A DNA stretch of 64,000 nt from Candidatus Heimdallarchaeota archaeon (lineage in GTDB: Archaea; Asgardarchaeota; Heimdallarchaeia; Heimdallarchaeales; Kariarchaeaceae), in the NCBI GenBank assembly GCA_026702845.1, contig JADCLS010000014.1, forward strand, positions 62,001-126,000. Reading direction: 5' to 3'. This document shows, one piece after another, positions 1 through 7,842 of this stretch. A program made the position numbers and the translations under genes. Under the pieces are notes generated by a model that saw nothing but the letters and a program-made list of their open reading frames with translations, had not been told where the DNA came from and did no database searches. Every line of letters starts with the position of its first letter. Position 1 is the stretch's first letter.

Positions 1-1091
1 TCAACAAAGGTTAGAGCATATAACTCTCTCACTAATATCTCCTTCTTATGTTGATTAATTACAATTGCAAGAGACGCATGTGACGTGCTAATTGAGATGA
101 TATTGACGTGTTCACGTTGAAAAATCGAAGTTATCTGTGAGAGAATACCCTCTGTGTTTCCACCAGTTATAACTTGTATCTGAAATACAACAAGATTCAT
201 AATACTTGAGATTGATTTTACTCCGAGTTCAGAGTATGTGTATGCATTGATTTTTGTACTAGTTTCAGATCTTTCAAAGTTAATTATTTCTATGGGTATA
301 TTCTTTAATTTTGCAGGTAAGATTGTCTTTGGATGAAGAATTCCTGCACCATAATAAGATAATTCAGCTGCTTCTTCATATTTTAACTCTGGAATAAGAA
401 TTGCATCTTCTATAATATCAGGATCTGCACTCATAAATCCCTGCACTGCTTTCCACAAATTAATTTTAATTGCATCTACTACATAACCAATACTAGTTGC
501 CGCATAATCAGATCCAGAATCTCCGAGTAATGATATATTCCCATTCTGGGTTCCTCCATAATATCCTGGAATTATTATTATATCATATTTTTCTAATAAA
601 CTCAATAATTTTTGATTATTGGATTCTGATTTTTCTAATAATACTTCAGCGGAACCATATATACCATTTGTAACTAGTATATCCCTAGGATCTACCAATA
701 TAGTTCTTTTTTGACGAGATAGAAGATGGAATAAAATCCGAGAATTAATTTTCTCACCAAAACTAATGATTTCATCTTCTAACTGATTAGAGATACTACC
801 AAGTAATTCCACTGCAAGGACTTTGCGAACAAGCTCATTGTATTCATCCTTGAAATAATTGAAATCAGAGGAAATAGTGATATGTTTTCTCATGAGTATA
901 TCTAGTAACTCAAGCCTAGTATCGAAACTCGATTGTTTTACAAGTTTCTTCAGCAATTTTGTTGTACCGTAGGATGCTGATACTACGGCTATTTGCTTTC
1001 CCTCAAAGTTGACCAGTATATTTACGATTTTATTCAAATTCTTGCTGGAAGAGGCAATAAGTCCACCAAATTTCTGAATGGTTATATCCAT
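1..1091 (-). CDS. lysC: Aspartate kinase (partial, C-terminus beyond the window edge)
   Basis: Phosphorylates aspartate, the first step toward lysine, threonine and methionine. I translated the minus strand from an ATG at 1091: an uninterrupted frame of 363 codons runs off the left edge. It begins MDITIQKFGG, the amino-acid-kinase KFGG motif, then has VVSAS, PGYYGGT, GDSGSD (the GRGGSD position of the family) and a HPKTI segment, followed by the start of an ACT domain (about residues 290-363). The family is about 400-470 residues, so part of the ACT region is missing. It diverges from the ACT-domain regulator gene. A TATA-like AT tract (about 1113-1127) lies upstream with a very short leader. 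Identity is strong; which end products control it cannot be read from the sequence. Confidence 0.9.
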   Translation of the reverse strand, partial: MDITIQKFGGLIASSSKNLNKIVNILVNFEGKQIAVVSASYGTTKLLKKLVKQSSFDTRLELLDILMRKHITISSDFNYFKDEYNELVRKVLAVELLGSISNQLEDEIISFGEKINSRILFHLLSRQKRTILVDPRDILVTNGIYGSAEVLLEKSESNNQKLLSLLEKYDIIIIPGYYGGTQNGNISLLGDSGSDYAATSIGYVVDAIKINLWKAVQGFMSADPDIIEDAILIPELKYEEAAELSYYGAGILHPKTILPAKLKNIPIEIINFERSETSTKINAYTYSELGVKSISSIMNLVVFQIQVITGGNTEGILSQITSIFQREHVNIISISTSHASLAIVINQHKKEILVRELYALTFV

Positions 1092-1195
1092 AATCTAAAT
1101 AAATTGACAAGTAGTTATAATAATAATTGGGCAAAAGTTGTCATTATAATCAAAAGATATAATTTATGGTATTTATACCTCAAAATTGTGGTACA

Positions 1196-1732
1196 ATGTG
1201 GCAAAAAATAATTTCAGCATTTGAGAATACTCCTAGTCAGCTAAAGGTGATAAAACTCTTCCTTGAGATCGGGATAAGAATTGAAAGACATGGTAAATCA
1301 AGTTCTGGAGAAGACAAGGTTGCGATATATTGTGGCCCTATCGAACAATCTGTCACAAAACTAGCCAATGCGATTGGTGTCGATAGGAAGGTTGTACTTG
1401 CTACCTGTAAATCTATTGTTGAAAATAATGAACTAGCTGATGTATTTACTAGACTAAAGCCGGTTGCAGATATCAGTGATGTTGCGCGCTATGATAAAAA
1501 TTCATTTGAGGGTGTTATGGATATCTACGCATTTTCAGACAGTGTGGGTATTGCAGCTCTTGCAACCAAATTACTAGCAGAGGAAAATATTGTAATTAGA
1601 TATATGGTGGCCAGAGATCCTGAACTCAGTGTTGAGAGTGTTATGACTATTGTCACTGATAAACGTCCTCCAGGTAGATTAGTTGAACAATTATTGAGAA
1701 GCAAGGATGTAATTAAAGTCTCTTTAAGTTAG
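1196..1732 (+). CDS. ACT-domain regulator of amino acid metabolism (COG2150 family)
   Basis: A 178-residue archaeal protein with an N-terminal winged-helix-like region (SQLKVIKLFLEIG, then IGVDRKVV near residue 60) and a C-terminal ACT domain (about residues 105-178, ending PPGRLVEQLL). This is the arrangement of the archaeal COG2150 family, thought to sense amino acids and regulate transcription. I chose the ATG at 1196 (MWQKII) because family members start with MW and because a TATA-like sequence at about 1153-1163 would place transcription initiation just before it; an ATG at 1166 would lie too close to that box. It sits between aspartate kinase and the trp operon, so control of one or both is a reasonable inference. 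Confidence 0.8.
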   Translation: MWQKIISAFENTPSQLKVIKLFLEIGIRIERHGKSSSGEDKVAIYCGPIEQSVTKLANAIGVDRKVVLATCKSIVENNELADVFTRLKPVADISDVARYDKNSFEGVMDIYAFSDSVGIAALATKLLAEENIVIRYMVARDPELSVESVMTIVTDKRPPGRLVEQLLRSKDVIKVSLS

Positions 1733-1810
1733 GTATATACCCTAAATATGAGGTACAAATACTATTTTTTTACTTTTTTCATAATTATCCTTAATTCTGT
1801 GGCGTTAGTG

Positions 1811-1819
1811 TTTTTATAG
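1811..1819 (+). promoter_or_regulatory. Predicted TATA box of the trp operon
   Basis: The AT-rich sequence TTTTTATAG lies about 24-28 bp before the trpD ATG at 1839. In archaea, transcription starts about 25 bp downstream of TATA, which would give a leaderless or nearly leaderless trp mRNA. No Shine-Dalgarno is seen before trpD, in agreement with this. Inference from spacing only. Confidence 0.45.
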
Positions 1820-1838
1820 TTCTTACTAAGCAATAATT

Positions 1839-2915
1839 ATGGAAACATTGCAATCTTATCATCAACAGGTAGATTTACCAAATCTCACTGAAAAAGTATT
1901 AGAGAATCTAGGATTGAGTCATCTTGAATCATATAATTTAATGTCTGATATATTGTTAGGCAGATTAGATGATATCCAATTATCTTCCATTTTGACTGCC
2001 ATCCGAATAAATATGCTCTCTGGCGAAGAAATAGCAGGCTTTTCAGAATGCATGCTTGATAATGCCAGGAAAATCAACTATCATGGACAACAACCATTAA
2101 TCGATGTTGTTGGAACTGGTGGTGCAAAATTCAAGACTTATAATGTATCCACCACAACAGCACTGATACTGCCCTTATTAGGAGTTAGTGTCGCAAAACA
2201 TGGTAATAGAAGCTCAACATCAAAATCTGGATCTGCTGATTTACTTGAATCCTTGGGTATAAATAAAAGAATGGATGTTGCAACTTCTGAAAGAGCACTC
2301 AATGAACTCGGATTAACCTTTATGTTTGCCCCTACTTTCCATCCAGCAATGGCGAAAGTAATTCCAGTTAGGCAGAAATTAAAAATTCGAACAATATTCA
2401 ATCTATTAGGTCCTCTTACCAATCCAGCATCAGTTAAACGGCAACTAACAGGATTGTACAGTCCTAAACTCCTAAGACCAATTGCAAAATCATTGAAAGC
2501 AAGGAATTACGAGCGAGTAGCACTCGTGAATAATGAGCTCGGGGCAGATGAAATTATTCAGATTGGGTCAACAACAATTGTTGAACTAAATGAAGGTTGC
2601 ATCACTGAATACAAATTGACAGCATCTGATTTTGGAGTAGATACATGTAATCCTTATGATATATCAAATTTAAGGCCTGAAGATTCTGCAAAGAAATGCA
2701 TTGATATCCTTCGAGGAGAAAAATCTAGTTTATCAGACTTTGTTGCAATTAATGCTGCTATGGCACTGAGAGTCGCTGGAATAGAGGATGATTTGAAAAC
2801 AGGTGTATCAATGGTATATGATGCTCTTGAAACTGGTAATACCATTGATTTAATCAGAAGATTTGTGATAAAATCTAACGGAGATATCGATAAGTTCTCT
2901 GCATTAGTGGAGTAA
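1839..2915 (+). CDS. trpD: Anthranilate phosphoribosyltransferase
   Basis: Transfers the phosphoribosyl group of PRPP to anthranilate in tryptophan synthesis. The 358-residue product has the glycine loop GTGG near residue 92 followed by YNVST, then KHGNRS and SGSADLLESLG, all hallmarks of the nucleoside phosphorylase-like family III PRT fold, and a NLLGPLTNP segment near residue 190. Length is usual for the family (about 340-360). It is the first gene of trpDCFBA, with trpC only 5 bp downstream. trpE and trpG are absent from the window, so anthranilate must come from synthase genes located elsewhere. Confidence 0.95.
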   Translation: METLQSYHQQVDLPNLTEKVLENLGLSHLESYNLMSDILLGRLDDIQLSSILTAIRINMLSGEEIAGFSECMLDNARKINYHGQQPLIDVVGTGGAKFKTYNVSTTTALILPLLGVSVAKHGNRSSTSKSGSADLLESLGINKRMDVATSERALNELGLTFMFAPTFHPAMAKVIPVRQKLKIRTIFNLLGPLTNPASVKRQLTGLYSPKLLRPIAKSLKARNYERVALVNNELGADEIIQIGSTTIVELNEGCITEYKLTASDFGVDTCNPYDISNLRPEDSAKKCIDILRGEKSSLSDFVAINAAMALRVAGIEDDLKTGVSMVYDALETGNTIDLIRRFVIKSNGDIDKFSALVE

Positions 2916-2920
2916 TTACA

Positions 2921-3667
2921 ATGGCTCTTGATATAGCTATTGATTTTATTAGCAATGCTCATAATCTCATTGATAATGGGTATTATTTGCCCTGCAAGAG
3001 TACAAACACGGCACCTCTCCTATCTTCATTAAAAACATCATTTATTATCATGGGTGAACTTAAACTTGCAACACCATTGGGAAATTTGACTGTTTCAAAT
3101 AAAATTGAACACATAGTACATAAGTTAGGGCTTTATTTCGATGCGATTTCGATTTTAACCGAACCCACATTTTTCAGAGGATGTTTATCCTATCTAAAAA
3201 TGGCTGCTCAATATGGAAAACCTGTACTAATGAAGGATTTTATTATCGATAAAAAGCAAATTGATGCCTCAGGTGCTGCTTCTACAATTCTCCTTATCAA
3301 AAAATTTGTTGAAACAGATAACTTAGGAGACATGATTACCTATACACATAGAATTGGAAAAGAGGTAATTCTAGAAGTTGATAATGAAATTGATTTCCTG
3401 AACAGTCTTGATACAAATGCAGATTATCTTGCCATTAATAATCGTAATCTGACTAATTTTACAATTGATGTGAATAAAACTCGAAATTTATTAGACGAAT
3501 ATCAACCTGATAAGAAAGTATTTGCCTTCTCAGGTTATACTGATAAAACATCAATCTTAGAGGTAAAAGATGCTGGTGCATATGGAGTACTAATAGGTTC
3601 ACATCTAACAAGAGTACAAAATCTTGGAGATTATGTGCAAACTCTAAAGGAGGTGTTAAATCATTAA
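2921..3667 (+). CDS. trpC: Indole-3-glycerol phosphate synthase
   Basis: Closes the indole ring of carboxyphenylamino-deoxyribulose phosphate. The 248-residue TIM barrel shows the catalytic E-x-K of strand beta1 (GELKLATP near residue 45), PVLMKDFIID with the second active-site lysine, NNRNL and FAFSGY, and a late phosphate loop IGSHLTR. It is shorter than many bacterial TrpC proteins because the N-terminal helix is brief, as in other archaea. It starts 5 bp after trpD and its last codons overlap the predicted trpF start; its 3' end contains the trpF ribosome-binding site. Confidence 0.93.
   Translation: MALDIAIDFISNAHNLIDNGYYLPCKSTNTAPLLSSLKTSFIIMGELKLATPLGNLTVSNKIEHIVHKLGLYFDAISILTEPTFFRGCLSYLKMAAQYGKPVLMKDFIIDKKQIDASGAASTILLIKKFVETDNLGDMITYTHRIGKEVILEVDNEIDFLNSLDTNADYLAINNRNLTNFTIDVNKTRNLLDEYQPDKKVFAFSGYTDKTSILEVKDAGAYGVLIGSHLTRVQNLGDYVQTLKEVLNH
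3646..3655 (+). promoter_or_regulatory. Strong Shine-Dalgarno for trpF, inside the trpC 3' end
   Basis: AAAGGAGGTG is close to a full complement of the archaeal 16S 3' end and lies in the last codons of trpC. It is 7 nt before an ATT codon and 4 nt before an ATC codon in the trpF frame. No ATG, GTG or TTG is positioned to use it, which is the main evidence for a non-canonical trpF start. Confidence 0.7.
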
Positions 3668-4262
3668 AAAATTAAAAATTTGTGGAATTACTACTTTAGA
3701 AATTCTAGAAGCAGCAGAAGATGCGGATTACCTTGGATTTGTAATTGGGTCACCAAAATCGAGGAGAAATTTAGAAATGAATGAATTTGAAAAACTGATT
3801 TCGAAAACAAGCAGGAAAACAGTTGCAGTAACTGTATCTGGTAATAAACACTTTCTCAAGCAAATTGATAATACGGGAGTAGATATAATTCAACTGCATG
3901 GTAAAGCACGAGATTTTCGGTATTCCCTACAATCCAAAGTAGCAATGGGAATCCATCATTCAGAACTAGATAGCTCGAATTTTTCTGATTTAGAGTATCT
4001 GAGTGTTGATAATCTAAACAATGGATATGGAGGTAGTGGCAAGACGTGGGTATGGAAGCCAATCAATAATACAAGAGTTGAAGTTCTACTTTCAGGTGGG
4101 ATATCATTTTCCAATGTAAAAGCAGCCTTGGATGTAACAGGAGCTGATGGTGTTGATCTTTCTTCAAGTGTTGAAATTGGAGGAAAAAAATCACCTTTAT
4201 TGGTGAGACAAATAATAGAGAAGGTACAATCTTATGATAGAACAACAGAGATTACTATCTAA
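3663..4262 (+). CDS. trpF: Phosphoribosylanthranilate isomerase, apparent ATT start
   Basis: Isomerises phosphoribosylanthranilate. The first in-frame ATG is at 3777, but that would delete the family's N-terminal strand. Reading upstream in the same frame gives [10 protein letters not shown], the diagnostic KICGIT catalytic-cysteine motif, from an ATT at 3663; an in-frame stop at 3657-3659 rules out anything further. The full product is 199 residues, normal for TrpF, with IIQLHG near residue 75, VLLSGGIS near 142 and [10 protein letters not shown] near 160. It overlaps trpC by 5 nt and trpB by 29 nt. Start codon could be ATT (3663) or ATC (3660); either is unusual. Confidence 0.88.
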   Translation: MKKLKICGITTLEILEAAEDADYLGFVIGSPKSRRNLEMNEFEKLISKTSRKTVAVTVSGNKHFLKQIDNTGVDIIQLHGKARDFRYSLQSKVAMGIHHSELDSSNFSDLEYLSVDNLNNGYGGSGKTWVWKPINNTRVEVLLSGGISFSNVKAALDVTGADGVDLSSSVEIGGKKSPLLVRQIIEKVQSYDRTTEITI

Positions 4263-5409
4263 TTATCCAATTAATGGATATTTTGGAAATTATGGAGGAA
4301 GATTTGCTCCAGAAATCCTGATTCCTGCTTTGGAGGAATTAGAGACTGCATTTGATACATTGAAATATGATCCGAATTTCAATAAGAAACTTCACCGATT
4401 GCAAAGGGATTTTAGTGGTAGACCTACTCCATTATTTCACGCAAAAAGACTTTCTGATAAATATGGAACAGATATTTACTTTAAAAGAGAGGATCTTCTT
4501 CATGGTGGGGCTCACAAAATTAACAATGTTCTAGGACAAGGATTACTTGCAGAATTTATAGGAAAGAAAAGAATTATTGCTGAAACTGGTGCTGGACAAC
4601 ATGGTGTTGCAACTGCAATTATTGGAGCTGCACTTGGTTTGGAAACAGAGATTTTCATGGGAGAAATTGATATTGCCAGACAACAATCAAATGTGGAGAG
4701 GATGAAAATACTCGGTGCAAAAGTAATTCCTGTAAAATCTGGTAGTAGAACATTGAAGGATGCAGTAAATGCTGCATTAAGAAACTGGATCTCTACAGTC
4801 GATACTACTCACTATTTGATAGGGTCAGTTGTAGGCCCACATCCTTTTCCATTAATTGTCAGATCCTTTCAATCAATTATTGGAATAGAATTGAAAGAAC
4901 AGATGAAACAATTAGATTTGAACCCTACAGTGATTGCATGCCTTGGTGGAGGTTCGAATGCTGCGGGTACATTTTACCCACTAATTGATGATAACATTGA
5001 ATTGATAGGAGTAGAAGCTGGTGGTAAAGGATTAAATTTAGAAAATGGAGCATCATTATCAAATGGTTCAACGGCAATATTTCATGGAATGAAATCTTTT
5101 GCATTACAAAATGATCATAGACAAATCCTTGAGGCCTACTCCATCTCCGCAGGGTTAGATTATCCAGGAGTTGGTCCAGAGCATGCATTTTGGAACGAAA
5201 TTGGTAGGGTTAGGTATCTCAGCATAACTGATGAACAAGCGATATCAGCAATGCGTGAGACAATCCAATTAGAAGGAATTATCCCCGCCTTAGAATCCTC
5301 TCATGCCATTGCTCAGGCTATTCAAATAGCAAAAGAAGGAAAAACAAGAGAAATTGTAGTAACCCTATCCGGAAGGGGAGATAAAGATATAGGTGTTCTA
5401 ATTGAGTAG
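4234..5409 (+). CDS. trpB: Tryptophan synthase beta subunit
   Basis: The PLP-dependent subunit that joins indole to serine. The 391-residue product has the N-terminal [12 protein letters not shown] signature, the Schiff-base lysine in GGAHKINN (Lys95), the catalytic glutamate in AETGAGQHG, the phosphate loop GGGSNAAG and the C-terminal SGRGDKD. These mark the TrpB1 type that works with TrpA. Its start overlaps the trpF end by 29 nt and its stop overlaps the trpA start by 8 nt, so translation is probably coupled. Confidence 0.96.
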   Translation: MIEQQRLLSNYPINGYFGNYGGRFAPEILIPALEELETAFDTLKYDPNFNKKLHRLQRDFSGRPTPLFHAKRLSDKYGTDIYFKREDLLHGGAHKINNVLGQGLLAEFIGKKRIIAETGAGQHGVATAIIGAALGLETEIFMGEIDIARQQSNVERMKILGAKVIPVKSGSRTLKDAVNAALRNWISTVDTTHYLIGSVVGPHPFPLIVRSFQSIIGIELKEQMKQLDLNPTVIACLGGGSNAAGTFYPLIDDNIELIGVEAGGKGLNLENGASLSNGSTAIFHGMKSFALQNDHRQILEAYSISAGLDYPGVGPEHAFWNEIGRVRYLSITDEQAISAMRETIQLEGIIPALESSHAIAQAIQIAKEGKTREIVVTLSGRGDKDIGVLIE

Positions 5410-6163
5410 AAAGAGTTCGTTGGAAATTTTATTGAGAGATAAAATAGATAAAGGTAGGAAAATTCTCTCAGCTTATGTCATGCTAGGTTATCCCACTCTA
5501 GATAAATCTATTAAATTAATAGAACAAATTGACCAATATGTAGACATCATAGAGATTGGGATACCATTCTCCGATCCAATAGCAGATGGAGAGATCATTC
5601 AACATGCATCGAAGATAGCTCTTGCGAATGGAATAACAATAGATAAGGCATGGGAAGTAATAAAAAAGCTCAATATTAAAGAGGATGTAGGATTGGTTCT
5701 TATGACTTATGCAAATATTCTACTTAATGTTGAGATCCCAGTTGATATTGTTGATAGTTTCATCATTCCAGATCTACCAATTGATGAGGAATTCAGTCAT
5801 CATATGCCGTATACTAGCATCATATCACCCAATTCTTCAGAAAAGAGAATATCAATGAATGTGAAGAATACTAACGGATTTGTATATCTAGTTTCAAATT
5901 TATCAACAACAGGGGGGCAATTCATTGTTGATAAGAGAAATATCAACATCATCAACAAGATTAGGTTGATAGACAGAATGAAACCAATACTCATAGGTTT
6001 TGGCATATCAAACACTAGTGATATTGAATCTGTACTAAATACCGGTGCTGATGGAATAATAATAGGTTCAGAAATAATTTCCAAATTAGATAAAAACGAA
6101 AATGCAGTAGACTATATCAAAAATATCAGAACATTTCTTGATCTGTATTCTAGTCATTTATAA
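5402..6163 (+). CDS. trpA: Tryptophan synthase alpha subunit
   Basis: Cleaves indole-3-glycerol phosphate to indole, which is channelled to TrpB. The 253-residue TIM barrel carries [13 protein letters not shown] (catalytic Glu and Asp), [10 protein letters not shown] and VSNLSTTGG. It starts with TTG at 5402, overlapping the trpB stop. It is the last gene of the operon; the next gene is convergent, 13 bp away. The product is at the short end for the family, and the loop after SDPIADG is intact. Confidence 0.95.
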   Translation: MSRKSSLEILLRDKIDKGRKILSAYVMLGYPTLDKSIKLIEQIDQYVDIIEIGIPFSDPIADGEIIQHASKIALANGITIDKAWEVIKKLNIKEDVGLVLMTYANILLNVEIPVDIVDSFIIPDLPIDEEFSHHMPYTSIISPNSSEKRISMNVKNTNGFVYLVSNLSTTGGQFIVDKRNINIINKIRLIDRMKPILIGFGISNTSDIESVLNTGADGIIIGSEIISKLDKNENAVDYIKNIRTFLDLYSSHL

Positions 6164-6176
6164 GGATTCTAGTGAA

Positions 6177-7178
6177 TTAATTTATCCAGCCAAAATTTTC
6201 TTTCAACCATTCTACGTAAATAGTCACACCATCTTCAAAGCTTGTTTGTTGCTTCCATCCTAGTTTCTCAATTTTACTGGTTTTCAGTCCACCTTTTCTT
6301 ACATCACCTATCCAACCCCTATCACCACCTGTATAATGGAATTCTGGATCTATGTTCAAAGCTTTAGCGATTAATTCAGCAATCTTTGTCACATCAACTG
6401 GTTTATTTCCTGATAGGTTGAATTCCTCGAAACCTCTAGATGCTCTATCCGATGCTACGATAAATCCATTAATGCAGTCTTCAATGAAAAGGTATGATTT
6501 TGTTTGTGTTCCATCTCCTAGAATGGTTAATTCAGCAGGATTAGTTTTAAGTTTCATGAAAAAATCATACATTACGCCATGTTCTGACCCAGGGCCAAAA
6601 ATGTTGCCAAATCTAAGAGAAGTGGTTTTCATATCATAGAGGCTGGCATAAGAACGTAAATACATTTCAAAGGCAGCTTTTGCTGCACCATAATTGGAGA
6701 TTGGATTTAATCTTTCTGTCTCAGGAGTGGGGATCTTATCTGTTTCACCATATATAGTTCCACCAGATGCTGCAAAAACAAAATGTTCGATATTTGTTAA
6801 TCTAGCAAATTCCAATAATTTCATTGAACCGTCGACATTTACTGAAAAATCATAATACGGTAGAGCTGTACTAATAGGTACAGAAGGTTGTGCAGCAAAA
6901 TGGATAAGTGTATCTACAGGTTCTAGTTGAGTTTTATAACTATCAATATCTCTAATATCTGACTGGATGAACTTAACATTTTCATTTTCAATAATTGGTA
7001 TTTGTTCTGGTTTTGGGGGTTGTGTATCAATTAATTGTATGAGAGAAGTTCCCATTCCTAATATTTTTCTTAGATAAGCATTTCCAATAAATCCTGAAGA
7101 TCCTGTGATCAATACTGATTTGCCCTTAATACTCGTCTCTGAGCTCATAATCTTAACTTTAACATCCCATTTATTCAA
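6177..7178 (-). CDS. NAD-dependent epimerase/dehydratase (GalE-like extended SDR)
   Basis: A 333-residue extended short-chain dehydrogenase, probably acting on a nucleotide sugar. It has the Rossmann motif TGSSGFIG near residue 25, a DIRD segment, the HFAAQ strand and the catalytic YGAAK near residue 165 with an upstream Ser/Thr. The C-terminal part has LFIEDCINGF, typical of UDP-sugar 4-epimerases and dTDP-glucose dehydratases. An in-frame ATG at 7148 gives a product 10 residues shorter that begins right before the Rossmann strand and may be the true start. The substrate cannot be decided. It stands alone, convergent with trpA. Confidence 0.85.
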   Translation of the reverse strand: MNKWDVKVKIMSSETSIKGKSVLITGSSGFIGNAYLRKILGMGTSLIQLIDTQPPKPEQIPIIENENVKFIQSDIRDIDSYKTQLEPVDTLIHFAAQPSVPISTALPYYDFSVNVDGSMKLLEFARLTNIEHFVFAASGGTIYGETDKIPTPETERLNPISNYGAAKAAFEMYLRSYASLYDMKTTSLRFGNIFGPGSEHGVMYDFFMKLKTNPAELTILGDGTQTKSYLFIEDCINGFIVASDRASRGFEEFNLSGNKPVDVTKIAELIAKALNIDPEFHYTGGDRGWIGDVRKGGLKTSKIEKLGWKQQTSFEDGVTIYVEWLKENFGWIN

Positions 7179-7287
7179 TCTCTCTATGCATTCTCACAAC
7201 TTCGTAGCATTTTTATTTATCATTCAATCAAATTGAATTGATATTCTGTATTATCCTTATATTTGAGAAACCTATACTAAGTTTTAC

Positions 7288-7842
7288 GTGATTCAGGGTT
7301 CAACAAATAAGATGGCATCAAAAATTCTGTTCATATCGACTGGAATTCAAATTTTCGCCTTTTGCTTACCTATGATTGAATTCTATGATTATATTGGAAA
7401 TCATTATGTTATTTACTTATTTGACCTAAGGTCTCCGATTAGTATTACTATTTACATTTTGGGCCCTTTTATAACTGGCTTGGGAGCTATAAAGACACTG
7501 AACGGGATTTCTGTAAAAAAATATGCTTGGGGAGGCATAATTCCTTTAATTTTAACTTTAATGACTATGATTGAATTAATAGAAATCATAGAACTAGAGA
7601 ATGCTGTAGTTGATATTTCACCTGGTTTCGGACAACTTTTGATATTTTTTGCAATAATAGTATCAATATTTGGAGGTGTGATATCGCAGAATAGACGATT
7701 TGTTGTACAAAAGGCACTAGAATATCCTGAAGCTCCATCAAATCTTATTGCAAGTAATAATGACCTGGAATTATGTTACAATTGTGAGGGACCTGTGGAT
7801 GATAGTATTTTTTGTTCCAATTGTGGAGCGAGAATCAGATAA
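7288..7842 (+). CDS. Four-helix membrane protein with C-terminal zinc ribbon
   Basis: The 184-residue product has four hydrophobic segments (about residues 10-30, 45-70, 80-105, 112-132) and ends in a cytosolic-type zinc ribbon with two CxxC knuckles (CYNC and CSNC, residues about 161-181). Start is GTG at 7288; an ATG at 7312 is possible. No specific family is recognised; small membrane proteins with zinc-ribbon tails are common in archaea and of unknown function. It meets the alpha-galactosidase gene tail to tail with no gap. Confidence 0.65.
   Translation: MIQGSTNKMASKILFISTGIQIFAFCLPMIEFYDYIGNHYVIYLFDLRSPISITIYILGPFITGLGAIKTLNGISVKKYAWGGIIPLILTLMTMIELIEIIELENAVVDISPGFGQLLIFFAIIVSIFGGVISQNRRFVVQKALEYPEAPSNLIASNNDLELCYNCEGPVDDSIFCSNCGARIR

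Noticed and set aside
993..1211. A plus-strand open frame overlapping the aspartate kinase start and the regulator start.
   Set aside because: It lies antisense to the conserved KFGG region and covers the divergent promoter; no homology signal.
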